Source of the DNA: Camelus bactrianus
Lineage: Eukaryota > Chordata > Mammalia > Artiodactyla > Camelidae
Assembly: GCF_048773025.1 (NCBI RefSeq)
Contig: NC_133547.1
Coordinates: 46,095,004 to 46,159,003 of the forward strand
DNA: 64,000 nt
Direction of reading: 5' to 3'
Shown one piece after another: positions 10,550 to 23,500 of this stretch (within the stretch, counting starts at the first letter, position 1; each line of letters begins with the position of its first letter). The position numbers and the translations under genes were made by a program. The notes under the pieces were generated by a model, which was given only the letters and a program-made list of their open reading frames with translations, was not told the origin of the DNA and did not search any database.

Positions 10550-11560
10550 GCCAACTTTTAAAGGTCGGAGGAAAGTTTGTCGCGGGGCGGGGGCCCGGAG
10601 GGGAGAGCGGGGTGGGCTCCGACGCCTCCTCCCCTTTAAGCGGGTGGCCCCGGCGCTGCCTCCGTTACCTGGAGCGGGGAGGGGCTTGGGAAAGTTTGTG
10701 TTTGTTGCTGGCAAAGCGCCGGATGGGAGGCGCGGGCGGGCGGGCGCTGCGGCTCTTCCCTTCTCCTTTCGGGAAGCGGTCGGGGCTGCACGCTCGGCTC
10801 GGCGGGGCGGCTCCGGCGCCCGGCTCCCGGTGCCCGGCCGGCTGGAGGAGGAGGGCGGAGGCGGGCGGGCGGGCGCGGAGCGAAGGGCGCACGTCCGCCT
10901 CAGCGCTGGGATTTCTCGGCTCGTGAGGAGAGCGGAGCAGGCGCGCGGCCCAGGCGGAGGAGCGCTGACTCTGGAGCAGCCGGAGCTGGAGGAGGAGGAG
11001 GAGGAGAGGCGGCGGGGAAGGAGGAGGAGGGGGAGAGTCGCTCCCGCCCGGCGAGCATGGGGCGCCTGGCGCCGAGGCCGCTGCTGCTGGCGCTCCTGTC
11101 GCTGGGTGAGTGCACGCGGGGCCGGCGGGGCGCGGGGGGACCGGCGGGCGCGGCTGCCTCGCGCGGCCTGGGGCGCCGAGGGTGCCGGGGCGGCTCCCGG
11201 GAGACCCGGCCGGGGTCCGCGGGCGGCGCGGCCCGGCGGGCAGCGGGCGCGGGGCCGCCCGGAGTCGGCGCGAATCCGGCCGGGCTGCGCGGGGTGCGAG
11301 CCGTCGTCCTCTAGGCCGAGCCCCGTCCCCACATGTGCGGGGGGAGTGGCCCGCGGCCGGCTTCCCCCGGCCCTCCCTACCTGTTAGCCTCCGGCAGCCG
11401 GCTCACCTTGAACTCCCGGCCCGGAAGGTGCCAGCGGTCCCGGCCCGCGCCCCAGCTCGGGAGCGGAAATCTGCGGTTTGATCTGCCCCGCCATGGCCGG
11501 GACCGGCCCAGCCGCGCTCCGCGCTCGCTAGCCCGCGCCCAGCTGCCTTTCCAGGGAAGC
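10550..11560 (+). promoter_or_regulatory. PTGFRN: CpG island promoter and 5'UTR of PTGFRN
   Basis: A sharp rise in G+C and in CpG dinucleotides begins near 10560 and fades after about 11560, bracketing exon 1. The segment has no TATA box or CCAAT box at a sensible distance. It does have GC boxes, for example GGGGCGGGGG at 10584-10593, and runs of GGGCGGGCGGG near 10733 and 10862, so it looks like a TATA-less housekeeping-type promoter with dispersed starts. The transcription start cannot be read from sequence. It is probably between about 10700 and 10950. The 5'UTR just before the ATG is purine-rich, with GGA repeats at about 10989-11035. An ATG at 10723 would open a 67-codon upstream frame ending at 10926 if transcription starts upstream of it. 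Confidence 0.8.
11057..11105 (+). CDS. PTGFRN: PTGFRN exon 1, coding part (signal peptide)
   Basis: The start codon at 11057 sits in a strong Kozak context (A at -3, G at +4). The 16 complete codons read MGRLAPRPLLLALLSL, a positively charged N terminus followed by a leucine-rich hydrophobic core, as expected of a signal peptide. The exon stops after the first base of codon 17 at a good donor (G|GTGAGT), so intron 1 is phase 1. The rest of the signal peptide (ALCRG) comes from exon 2. I chose this ATG because it alone gives the known PTGFRN N terminus, and because no other ATG lies between about 10726 and 11057. The open frame running past the donor into the intron is a by-product of GC richness. 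Confidence 0.95.
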
Positions 11561-14500
11561 CGGAGGACCCTCCAACTTCCTCCTACGAAGGTCACCGTGT
11601 GGCCCGAGCGCTACGATAAAAATTGGTGTGCGGGTCCCCCGTCTTGTTCGTTGTGGCTCGATCTTCTGCCTCAGCCTTCTCCTACAGCTCCACAGCTGCC
11701 TGGCTGCAATTTAGACACAAAGACCTAGGAGCCTTGGCTTCGTCAACTTTTCCTACCTGTTACTTTTTCTCCCTTACTGTCCCCTGCCTTCTACCCTCTC
11801 GAAACCTTGGTGCCTCTTGATTTATGGCCCAGCGCCCTTCTCCAACCCTAGGAATCTTTGGTGGGTTTTTTTTTATTATTATTATTTTTCCCTCTTTATC
11901 TCCCCCCCCCCCCATCCACAGGCACCATCTTCACTTCATCTAATACGATTATATGAATATAACCACTTGGTTATCAGCCACAGAAATCCATCTGCTTATT
12001 AAGTGCCCACCATGGAACACAAGGACTGACTCTTAAATGCTTTCGCTTTCCTGAGTCCCTTTGGGCAGTGTGAACCAGAACTGAAGGAATCAGTGACCTG
12101 ACCAGGGGTTTTCTCCCACACCCCAAGAGAAGGCAGGTCTGAATCTCTGAGCAAGCGCGTGGTGTGTGGTGTCTGTCCCAGCCAGGAGAACCCAGCTGTG
12201 CACAGGGTGAATGACTACAGTGCACTTACGGTCAGAGGAGGGTCCCAATGGAGGCCTTCGGCAGCCACTCCCCTCCTCTGGCATCAGGGCCCACACAATC
12301 CCAATCCCCATGACTCCTGCTTCTGGGGGGGCAGCCTTTCTAGCTGCTAGTGTGTTTTCTTCCTTCACCTCTGAGGGGTTTTCTGGAACTCACTCCCCAA
12401 GAGAGCTCACCCAGGCATATTGCTTTAGCTGCCACCACGTGCAGGACGCTTCCAGATCGTTCAGTAAATTTGGGAGCGTCTCTTCTGTTGTCTCAGGTCC
12501 TAGTGCTCTTATTCTCTACTTTTCACTCCGGGACCCTTGTCAGCTCTCCGTTTGTTGTACTCTGCTGGTGGGAGTCGTGCCCCTTCCACAACTGGCAGAC
12601 GTGTCTGGGTCCAGCAGGGCTGTGGCCACTGTTGTACAGATCATGCGCTGCTCAACTCTAGGAGCTGCCGTTCACTTCATAGTCTGGGTGAATGACCCTC
12701 CCTAGAGTTGTGCTGGGCAATTCACAACCTGTGTACCAGTTAAGAGGGTGGGGCCAGGTAGGGATTGGCAGAGAATGTCCGTGGGTAATTGTGGTAGGGG
12801 AGAAGAAAGGAGAGGGGACAAAAAGGGACTGGTGAAAGCAAAAATGGAAGTGGGGCAAGCACAGCTTGGGGGGAAGTCTTGGATGTATTCCAGCGTATCC
12901 TGCCCTGGCTGGACGTCTCATGTCAACTACACAAAGGGAATATCTGTGGTGTCTCCAGCCAGTGCCTCGTCCCCTAACAGTCCCTGAACTTCATGCTCCA
13001 TCTGATAACTCTGCCACACGGAATCTCACTCAGTGTGACTTCAGTGTGACCTCTGGGAAGCCCTCCCTCCCCTACCACTGTGGCACTGTTCTGATTCCTG
13101 AAACCCAATATGTTGATATGCTAGATCATCTTTCCTCTTGTATTGCATCCTGGACATAATCTTGCTGTCACTCTTTTCAACCTCCACATTCACACTGTCC
13201 CTCAATTCTGCCGCTTTTCCCATGGTGCAGACTCCAGCATCTTCTTTCCTTCCCGTATATAAAGCTACTGTCTTAGCCCAGGTTCTGACGGTTCTGGCGG
13301 TTCCCCACACAGATCTTCCTGTTTGACTTTTGCCTCCAGCCTCCCTTTTAAGTTCATCATTTTCCTAAAGGATTGTTTTTGGTGGTCCCACCTTGGCTCG
13401 TTGGTTCCTTATGATTTCCTTCCAAGGGTATTCTGCCCCTTGTGTCCTCTCCCCTCTAGTCTTCTCTCTGATTCAGACTCATCTTTCTAAGTCACCTGTT
13501 TGCTCTCCTTTACCTGGAATGCGTGTGAACCTCCTGGCCTTTCCATTTCTCATGGCCTGGGAATGCCCCTCCTTCTTCTCTCCTTTTGCCTGTATATTTC
13601 CTCCCCCCCCCCACAACTACTTCCTCCATAAAGCTTTCCTGACTGAGCCTACCTTTCACGATCACAACAGAAAGAGTGGGTTTTCACTTCCATTGCTGGC
13701 GTCTGCCCTGTCTTGTCCATCCATTCAATGCAGCATTTCTTGAGTGCCTACTATGTCCATCAGAGTATCCCAGACAAATGGCCAAGACACAGCGTCTCAC
13801 TGAGTGGTCCGTGGGGATGGGCAGACAGTTAATAAAACAGCCAACTGCAAGCCAGAATGAAATACCTGACATAGAAACCCAGGTGCTGCTAGGAAGCAAG
13901 GGAAAGGATGATTAATTTTGACTTGGGATTGGGGTTGATTTTTGCTGAAGAAGTGACATTTGAGCTGAGCCTTGAGGGTAATTAGTATTTTGAAAGAAAG
14001 GATGGAAGAGCTTTCCAGGCTGTCGGGAAAGGCATCCAGTGTGGATGAGTGGAAGTACCTGGCTCATTCAGAAAGGGCATGTAAGTTCCATGTGACTGGA
14101 GGTGGAGGAGGGGGATATCCTCGGAGGGCAAGCCAGAAAGGTGGGTTTGGGGTGGATCCTGATGGCTCTTCGTGCGCACCGTGAATGTGGGCTTGTGGGC
14201 GCTGCCACGCAGCCTGTGCCTCTCCCTTCGCAGCACTTCTTCATCTCACTGTGTGCCGTTGTTCCTGGTCACAGTCCCCAGCCCAATTATATCCCATGGG
14301 CCAGGGACCATGCTGGTCTTGTTCACTGTAGTATTTCTCTTACTAATCGGGTGCCTGGCACAGAGTAGGCATTTGATAAATATTGGCTAACTGAATGAAT
14401 GCGTGGATACATCGTTTTACCTTGAAAATTTGCAGAGTGAGATTACTCCAACATGGCGATGTGTTTGAGGAAGGGCAGTCTCGTGGAGCGCAGCATGAAT

Positions 14501-17500
14501 TAGAGAGTGGGAGCTACAAAGGTTGTGGAGAGGGATTAAGATACTCTCTTAATGTGTGTCTTTTAAAAAAATTTTGCAAATCCATTGGAATAGTTTTTAA
14601 ACAACAAAAGCATCTATATTTTAAGATTCAAATAACGTAGAAGGATGTTGTATTAATTGGGTAAGCTAAACTGCTGTAACAGATAGACGCAAAGCACAGT
14701 GGTTCAAACAATAGAAGTGTCTTTCCTAACAGTCCTGTTTCCAGTGAAATGCTTGGGCGGGATCCCTGTTCCACACAGGCATTGTGGCTCCTAGGCTGAT
14801 GGCGGTTCTGCTGTCTTCAACCCCCGGTTTCTAAGATCACTTGGGTTGTCATCACGCCTTTCCAGCCCCATTAAAGGGAAAGAGCATGGAGGAGAATATA
14901 TGGAGGCTTCTTTGGCCAAGCTGGGAAGAAGCCCACATCTCTTCTACATACACACCTTTGGAAAGGATTTAGTCCTGGCCACACTAGCTGCAAGGGAAGC
15001 TGGGCAGTGCGGAGAGCCTGGTAGCTGTGTGCTAACTACTGCAGGAGAAGACAGATGTGAGGGACAGCTCACAGTCTCGGGGTCACTTATAAAGGGTATA
15101 CAGTAAAAGGATGAACGGGCCCGCCCTCCTGCCGCCCAGGCACAGCCACTCGTGTATAATGTACAAGTGTCCGTGAACTGAATATTTGTTCTTGTCTCGT
15201 AGGTCTACACAGGGCTGTGCACCTAATGGGCATGGAGTAGTAACAGCTGCATACCTAGCGTCAGGCTCTTACGTACATTCTCTCACTAAATTCTAACAAC
15301 AGTGCTTTAAGAAAGGTACTGTTATTTCCTCCATGTTACAGATGGGGAAACTGATGCCCAGAAAAGTTAAATAACTTGTCCAGAGTCATACAGCCTCTCC
15401 ATGGCTGAGCCAGCATTGGATCACAGGACTCAAATTTTGTCACCCCTAAGAAAAGGTTAATAATGGTTCCCCATAACCTTACGTGTGTCTCGCTTGAGAG
15501 TGGTTTAGGCGAAGGATGATAGGGGTTTGAAAGCAAAAGTACAGTTAAAAATAGGAAGGTGTGTCACAGACATAGTAAACAAACTTATGGTTACCAGGGG
15601 CGGGGATGGCGGGGGAAGGGGGTGGGAAGAGATATACTGGGAGTTCAAGATTTGTAGATACCAACTACTATATATCAAATAGATAAATAACAAGTTTCTT
15701 TTCTATAGCACAGGGAAATAATATCCAGTATCTTGTAGTAACCTATAATGAAAAAGAATATGAAAAGGAATATATATATATATATGTATATGTGTGACTG
15801 AAACATTATGCTGCACACCAGAAATGGACACAACATTGTCAACTGACTATATTTCAATTTAAAAAAAAAAATGGAAGGTCTGGGATGAACACAGCCCAGG
15901 CATGGTTCCTGAAGGGAGGGGCGGTGCCAGGATGCACCTCACAAATGTGGCAGCTCTGTACCCCCAAGCACATCACCACCCCAGAGGAAAGGGGCCAAGC
16001 TGCAGCTTCCTCCCAAAAGCGCTGGAGAAGGGAGGCTGACAGGAGGAACCCTGGTGACTTCGTCCAGCTTAAGGGTCTCTGAAATGCTATCGCCTTCAGA
16101 GAGTCCTCGGTGCTCATTTCAGCCTTGTTCACAGAATTCCTGCATCTGCCAGGCTGATTAATGCCTGCCCTGGCTGTAATTATTCCTATTAGCTTGCTGA
16201 ATAGGAACTCTGGTTGTCAGTGCTCACTCCTTACAAGGCAGCCGGGCTAGTGGGCATTTATATGGTTATTTCGTTTCCTTGCTGATCTGCTGAGCTGATT
16301 TCTACCCCATAGGTTGCATGTATATTTTCATAGCAGCGCTGTGTCTGCCAGTTAAATAAGGTGTGCTTGTCTGTCAATGCGTGTCTGCGTCTCACTTTAT
16401 CAAACGAAGTTGGGGGAAGCTGTCAGGGCAGTTCCTAGCTCTTCTGTTTAATTGCCTTGGTTTCTTAAAGGCAGGGTAGCAAGGCCATTTGACTCTGCTT
16501 TGGGAAAATAACTGGAACTGGCAAAAATTCTTCATGATTTATCTTCTGGAAAAGGCGAAGTGCTGCAGTTGGCACAGTCGGTGCTTTTCAGATCTTGGAA
16601 TATTTTCCTCCACACCAACTGTAGTCTCTGCAAAGCAGCAGAATTAGACCTGGTAGTGAACGCCGTCGTGGACCAGCAAGGCGATTTCCAGGAGGCTGGA
16701 GATGATGGCACGGCAGGCACGTTTGTGTTCTTCGAAGGCGGATTTCTCCACAACACTCCCTGTGTGTTTGTGCTGGATTGTGGAGTCGCTAAGCAGCATG
16801 ATTCAAGTTTAAGTATGATGTTCTGGGACCTTAATTGCATCCTGCTTTGCACCTTTATAAGCAGCTGAATGTGAGAGCACTTACATCACTCAGGATATTT
16901 CAGGCGAATGGAGAAGCAGTGTTTGGCTGGTGTTACTCTGTCTAGGATGAATTTGCCTTAGAACTGTGAAGAACAGAATTGTGCTTAAGGATTCAGGGCA
17001 TATTTTAGAATGGGTGCTACCGTGGAATCCTAATGAAATGGAGGCCGTGTGCACACAGATGGCTTACTTCTCAGACCTTAAAAGTGACACCAAGCCAAGA
17101 ATGTCCTGATAATGGCTCTTCCTTGGTCTCACTTAGGGCTGAACTAGGTCAGGACTTCCTAGCTTGTGGGCCATGGTAAGGGACCCACATGGGGTTCAGG
17201 TGGGTTGTAGGTGTGTCATGATACTGACACCCTCAGCCCCTGGCTCCCCCAGGTCAGAGCCACCTCAAAACCAGAAGCCCTGTCTGCCCTGAGAGCCATA
17301 CAGCCAGTGCCATCTCCTGTGTGTGCTGTGAGTGGATGGAGATTGGCGGTCCTCTCTCTTACCTGGGAGCCACAGACCTTGATCCCCAGCCCAGCATTGG
17401 AATGGGCAGTTGGAAGATGGAAGTTGCTATGGCCAGTAGCTCATCTGTTCGCTCAGTGAATACTGAGAGTGCCTCCTGCTCCACGCCAGGCATTGTTCCC

Positions 17501-20500
17501 AGCGCTGGGGATTCCACAGTGAACAAAGCTGACTCAGAGCTGCCCTCCGAGGGTGGGACAGGACGCGCTGCATGTGTGGCTGGTGGTGTCACCAGGAGGC
17601 AGCACCACCTGGATGACGGGGTTAAGAACCAGTTCTTGGGAATGCTTGCAGTTAGGGGACGGGAAATGGAAGGGGGAGTCCTGGAAGGAGTAGTCACAGG
17701 GATGCCAGGAGAACCAGGAGATCACTCTCCCAGATGCCAAGGAGAGATGAGTGTGAGCAGATTTGTTTTGCGGGAAAACCAGAAAAATAAAGATAAAGAG
17801 AAGCCCTGGACTTGGAGGCTGAAGAGGGCAGAGGGGAGAGGAGGAGGAGCGGGACAGACAGGGAGCAGTGCGGTTGGGGCATGTGGTTTCTGCAGTGCTC
17901 CCAGCCTGTTCAGCTGTAAGGATGGCCACAAAGTCCCCAGCCACGTCAGCTAAGGTCATCTATATGTTCCCTTTCATTTTCTGTGTAAATTGGAAGTTTC
18001 CCCCATGTTCCTTCGGGTGTCTTCTTCCATGTTGATTGGTGGAATTAACCTTCTCTCCAATACCTGCTTTGAGGCCTTCAGCTGTTAGTTGGAATGTCCA
18101 GCATGGGGACTTCCTGGCAGTTTTGTAACCCGTCTTTCTCCCATCTTCATCAGCTAAGATTTCAATAGTTTGTATTACAAGTAAACCATGACATGACTAT
18201 TTCTGCTCTTCAGAATCACTTAGGGAGAGAAAAAAATAGGGCTCAGGCTTTGGAATCAGTCCCCCATTTGGATCTGGATCTTCCCTCCAGCAATGTGAGA
18301 CTGGACAGGTTTCTTAACCTCCCTGAGCCTCATATTCGACACACGTAAGAAGGGACTAGTACCTTTCTCGCAGGTTTGTCATGACAATTAAAAATAGTAT
18401 GTCTAGAAAAATGCACACGTTAAACTTAACATACGTAAATCCCAGAACTTTGCTACTCAGAGCAGGCTCTGGGGACCAGCAGCACCGGCAGGCAGCACCT
18501 GGGATATCTCAGGCCCAGTCCAGTCTGCTGAAACAGAGTCTGCAGTTTAGCCACACCCCCAGGGGATTCAAACGCTAAATTTTGAGAAGGCTTTGTCTGG
18601 AAGAGTACTTGATATGTGGGTGTTTTGGTGGCCTGGGCTTCCTTGATGACCTCCGAGGCAAAGGCTGTGGTCAGAGAGTCAGAGCTAGAGCGGCATGGGA
18701 TGGCGTGGGCTCCATGGGAGTGCAGCAGGCGTCCAGTTAGCCATGAAGGGTGTGGCTAGCTTAGGTCTGTAGAGGGGGCGGTCAGCCTGGTTTCATGACC
18801 TTACCCCACCATGTTCAGCAGCCGGGGAGCGAGGCAGGGACTGGGTGTTGTCTCCACAAGATGAGGGTGGGGGGTGAGGGATGCAGGAATCTGCAGAAAG
18901 CTCAGACAACATCCCAGACACAGTTGGCCAAGGAGTCCAGTGGGACAGGCAGCTGAGTGAGGCCAGAGGGCCTGGGGAATCGCGGAAGGTTTGAGGGACT
19001 AGAGGACAGGTTGAGGGTGAAAAAGCAGATTCAGAGGCTCAAGGGAGTAGATGAGCCGGGAAGGTAGGAGGCGAGGGTTAAAAGAAGTAACTTCTGAGTA
19101 ATCCGAGGGATAGTAGTCTGGGTGGGTGGCAGCCAAAATTTTCACCTCTCACATCATTTTGGCTAATTTACATCTAGCATCTGACTGGGTCAGGCCTTGA
19201 ATGGCTTTGGAGACAAAGGTGTGACTTTTTAGAAGTATTAGTCCCAGGTGTTGTAGGGGAAAAGTTGTAACCTGTGACTAAAGTGAATGGAGGGTTGGGA
19301 GCAAGTGTGCTGGGGAGGAACCAATATGAGGATTATTTCCTCCCTAAGAAATGTCTTCCTACCTTTTACATAGCACTTATTTTGCACCAGGCACTGTATT
19401 TTCCATATATTAACTCATTTAGTAGGTCTCATAACCCGATGAGGTAGGTACCACTATGACCTCCATTTGATAGATGAGAAAACCGAGTCACAGAGAGGTG
19501 AAGGTCACGCAGTAAGTGGCTGGGCTGCTGGGATTCAAGTCCAGCTGGCCTGGCTCCAGACGCAGGCCTCATAACCACAATACACTGTTCTGCCTCTCTG
19601 TCTTAGGCCAGATGTTCAGGGTCAAAGACATGTTTGAAAACACAGAAAGGAAATGATACAGTTAGCTTTAGCTAATGTGATAACATCTGTGTCCTCGTCT
19701 TTTAAAACAGGAGGCTGGGATTCTGGCCCTTGATCTTCCGCTGCTAGTTTTATGACCTTGAACAAGTTGCTGAATGGCTCTTCGCCCCTGTAAAGTAAGG
19801 GACTGGGCTAGCTGATCCCAAAGTCCCCTTCCATCTCCGGAATTCTTTGAGTCCATGCTGACCCCTGCTGCCGGCCATATGGGCCGCCCGGTCCAGCCCT
19901 GGCTCCTCGCCCCGTCTTCCCCAGCACTCCTGTCTGCAGCCTGTGCCTTTCATCCCTCACCTGCCTGGCAGCTCTCCACACCAGGCATCGGTGCCTGAGG
20001 GCTCTGGGACTGTTAGCTGTTCCGCCATTGCAGCAGCAGTTACTCCTCCTCCGCGCCCGTCCGTGCAGTGACGCTGGCATCTTTCCTCCCGGTGCTCTAG
20101 GTTACCAGGGTGTCACCACCACTGGACTAACTGCGTTTTCACATGGACCTCTGAGAAAAGTCAGAGAAACAGTGAAACCAATAAAGTGTTTCTAGATGAC
20201 AGACTGTTCTTATCACTGATTTTTTTTTCTTTTTTGCAAGTTTTGTGGAAGGTGTCAGCCACAAGTAAGTTGTCGTTGAGTGAGCAAGGCTTGGCCCTCA
20301 GCGCTGTGACTTGTGTTTTCTTCCTCACTGAGCACTCACTTTGAGCTGGTAGACAGTTATGCACCACAGGCCCTCTTTTTCCGGACACCGGCAGACCACA
20401 GCGAGAAGAGATGCAGACACTGTGAGCTGGGTCCAAATGTTGGCAGTGCTTTGGATTTTCCACCTTCCTACAGAGCAGGAAAGTTCAAATTCCAGCATCT

Positions 20501-23500
20501 CCAATCAGTGGCCTTAATTGGCTAAGCAATGTGTTCTAGTGTTTTGGGGATTTCCTTCTTTTTCATTCTCTTAGCCTGGAAGGGAAAGGCACAAATGACG
20601 TTGGATACGATAGCAAATGAAAGGATACATCCTGGAAAACCTCCCTGCTGTTGGTGGGAACCTGTGCTATGACCGCAATCCTCACTGCACCCTGCCCTCC
20701 TGGCTACTCTCAGGGGCACCTATGGATGCTGCTACTGACCCAGTGAGGTTCTCTTACTCATCATGGATGCAGATCTTTTTGAGGCTTATCCAGAACCTCC
20801 TGGGAATGAATCCTCCACTGTGTCTGAAGTGGCCTGCTGCCTTCTGCTATTCTGGAGATGAAGGGGTGGATCGTCCTTTTTGAAGGTACTGCCCCTTTAA
20901 GACATCCTAAAAACAGAACGTTAGCTGATTTGGTGTTTGTCCAGTACGCTGCGACTTTGCTTATGCTGCAGCGAGGAGTTAAAAAAAACAAAACCAAACC
21001 ACTTTTGGCACAGCTATTCATTTTTCCATTTTCCGAAGGCTGGCACATCCAAATGTTTTCTTATTTATTAGAAGGCATCACAGTCCATCATCTTTGATTG
21101 AGAAATCCATACAGTAAGCTAAAACTGCAGTGCCTAGCCCAGAGCCTGGCACGTGATGGGCACTTAGTCATGTTGGTCGAAGGAAACACAGTAGTGAGTA
21201 AATAATTTGTGCTCAACTCTTCATACACAACATTCCTATTTTTTTCCCTATGGTCTTATTTTCTGGTGCTTCAGCAGCATTTAGGGACTACTTACCATGT
21301 TTCTGACATTGTGAAAGATTACAATATACACACTACTATATATAAAACGGAGAAACAACAAGGTCCTACCATACAGCACAGGGAACTGTATTCAATATCT
21401 TGTAATAGCTTATAATGGAAAAGAATATGAAAAGGAATATATATGTATATGCATAATTGAATCACCATGCTGTGCATCTAAAACCAACAACACTGTAAAT
21501 CAACTACACCTCAATTAAAAAAAAAATAGAATTACAAGGAATTAGGAAATGGAGTCCAAAGTGGAAACTGAACCAGTTAGAACTGAACAGCAGGATGGAT
21601 CTTCGTTTTTAAACATCTGAGTGGATGGATTAGATTATTAGATTATGAGATTGTGCATATGGGGCTGCAGAATTTTAGGGCTAAAACTGAGACCAGGAGC
21701 TGCTTTAGAGTAAGGCTCCATGGAACAGGTCGATCTGGAAAATGGTTTGAGCCCAGAGCAGGAAAAGCATTTCGGATCTGAAAATGACTGGCACAGTTTC
21801 TCAGAGGTGGGAGTAAAACTGGTGTGTGCAGGATGGTGTCCCATTTGGGGATTAGCTGACTTGAACTGGAACAGTAAGAGAGACTTCAGGGGGTATGGAT
21901 ATTAAACTCTGGGGAAGGGAGGTGGGCAGAGGGGCGGAACGGGAGCAGAGTCACCCTGAAAAGTGTCAGTGGCATCATTGGTAAAAGCCCACATGCATGA
22001 GGCTGGTGAGGTCTGCCCGGGCTCACAGGAAGCTAGCCTGCTAAATTAAGGTGGTAAGTCAGGCCATAATCATATTTTTGGTCATTTCTCACAAGGAAAA
22101 TGGCTCACCAAGCAATTACTGATGAGCCCCTTAGGTAGTTTATCAGAGCATTTCTCCAAAGGACCCTCAGCTGATAAGAGACACAGAAAAGACTCAGAGG
22201 AAGGATGGGGAATTTTAGATGGTTTTCTATGGAAACAAGGTTTATGCAGTCATGTGGTTTATTCATCAGAGTCCCACTTTAATAACAGTTTATCCCGAAA
22301 ACAAGTTTTTTCCGACCATTAATGTGAGTCCCAGAAAGCTTCATGTTGAACCTGGCTTGTAGGTCCCTGGGGACGGTACCGCTGTCACCGCACCTCTGGA
22401 GTGTCACAGAGGCAGCGAGGAGCCCCAGGCCCAAGGGGAGTTATCCCACAGCAGGCTGTGTTTGGTCCTGAGAAAACAGTGGTAAGGCAGGCTCTGTGTT
22501 CTCTCCAGCGTGTTCACTGATGGTATTTGGGCCTCAGGACAAAGAAGCACATAATCACGTTTTAATGACTCCGCTTGAAGTTCTCCCAAGCACCCCTCAC
22601 TCCATGGCCTTAGAAACGACTGTCGTCTACATGCACATTGCCCGTCTTATGTTTGTACGTGGTCTGGGAGTTGCTTCCATTTGATTCTTTGGAGCCCAGT
22701 TCAAGGCTCACTTCCTGGAGAGGTGAGCATGCCTGCTGACCCTGTAAACTAAGCACACAGCTGCATCCGGTCCACTGTCGTGGGGTCGCACTGGGCCCCA
22801 TCCATTCAGAGCACAGTGGCAATTTCTAATGATCTGTGTACTGGGCTGAGTGTCTGTCTGTCTCACCCCAGACTGTAAGCACCATGAGAGCAGGGCCAGG
22901 TCTGTTTCTGTTTACCCTGGTGTCTTAGGACTTTGAGGCTTTGAATGATTAAATTATTGTGTGTGTTTAGAAAATGCCGGTATATATCTCACATATACAT
23001 ATATAACACATACAATATATGACATGTACAGCACATGTCTGAAGTCCATACATAAAAGCCTGCATTGTGGGCCTTATGCCATAAAGGGGACAGAGGTTAT
23101 CTGTGTGTCTTCACTGTCTTTTTTTGTTACTACCGTAGCATTTCCGAAATAATTGCTCTTGACTTCATTTCTGAGACGGAGGTTCGTGGGTGGGGGTGGG
23201 GTAGGAGAAGATGGAGTCCACATGTGAAGAGGAGGGGATGGGAAAGTCCTCACCCTGCCTCGTGGGATTGTCTCCTTTTTCCTTGGCAGCTGGTGTAGAA
23301 GACAGACGACTCATGGGTTCTGACTATTGTCTCTCTGCTCCCTCCACCCTTTCCTCCCTTTTTGGGGGTTGGCAGAGCCTCTCCCATCCCCAGCTGGCAT
23401 CTGCTCCCTTCCTGGGCTTCATCTTGGTTGCTCACAGCGTGGAGAAGCAGACTTCTCCGGTTCCAGTGCATGCTTCAAGCGCCTGGTGGCTGGGTTAGTC

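Noticed and set aside
10514-11332. 272-codon minus-strand open frame in the CpG island
   Set aside because: Low-complexity Pro/Arg/Ser-rich product with no domain; GC-rich DNA has few stop codons on either strand.
10467-11387. 306-codon plus-strand open frame across the PTGFRN promoter and exon 1
   Set aside because: It is Arg/Gly/Ala-rich translation of a CpG island, is out of frame with PTGFRN, and needs a start upstream of the likely transcription start.
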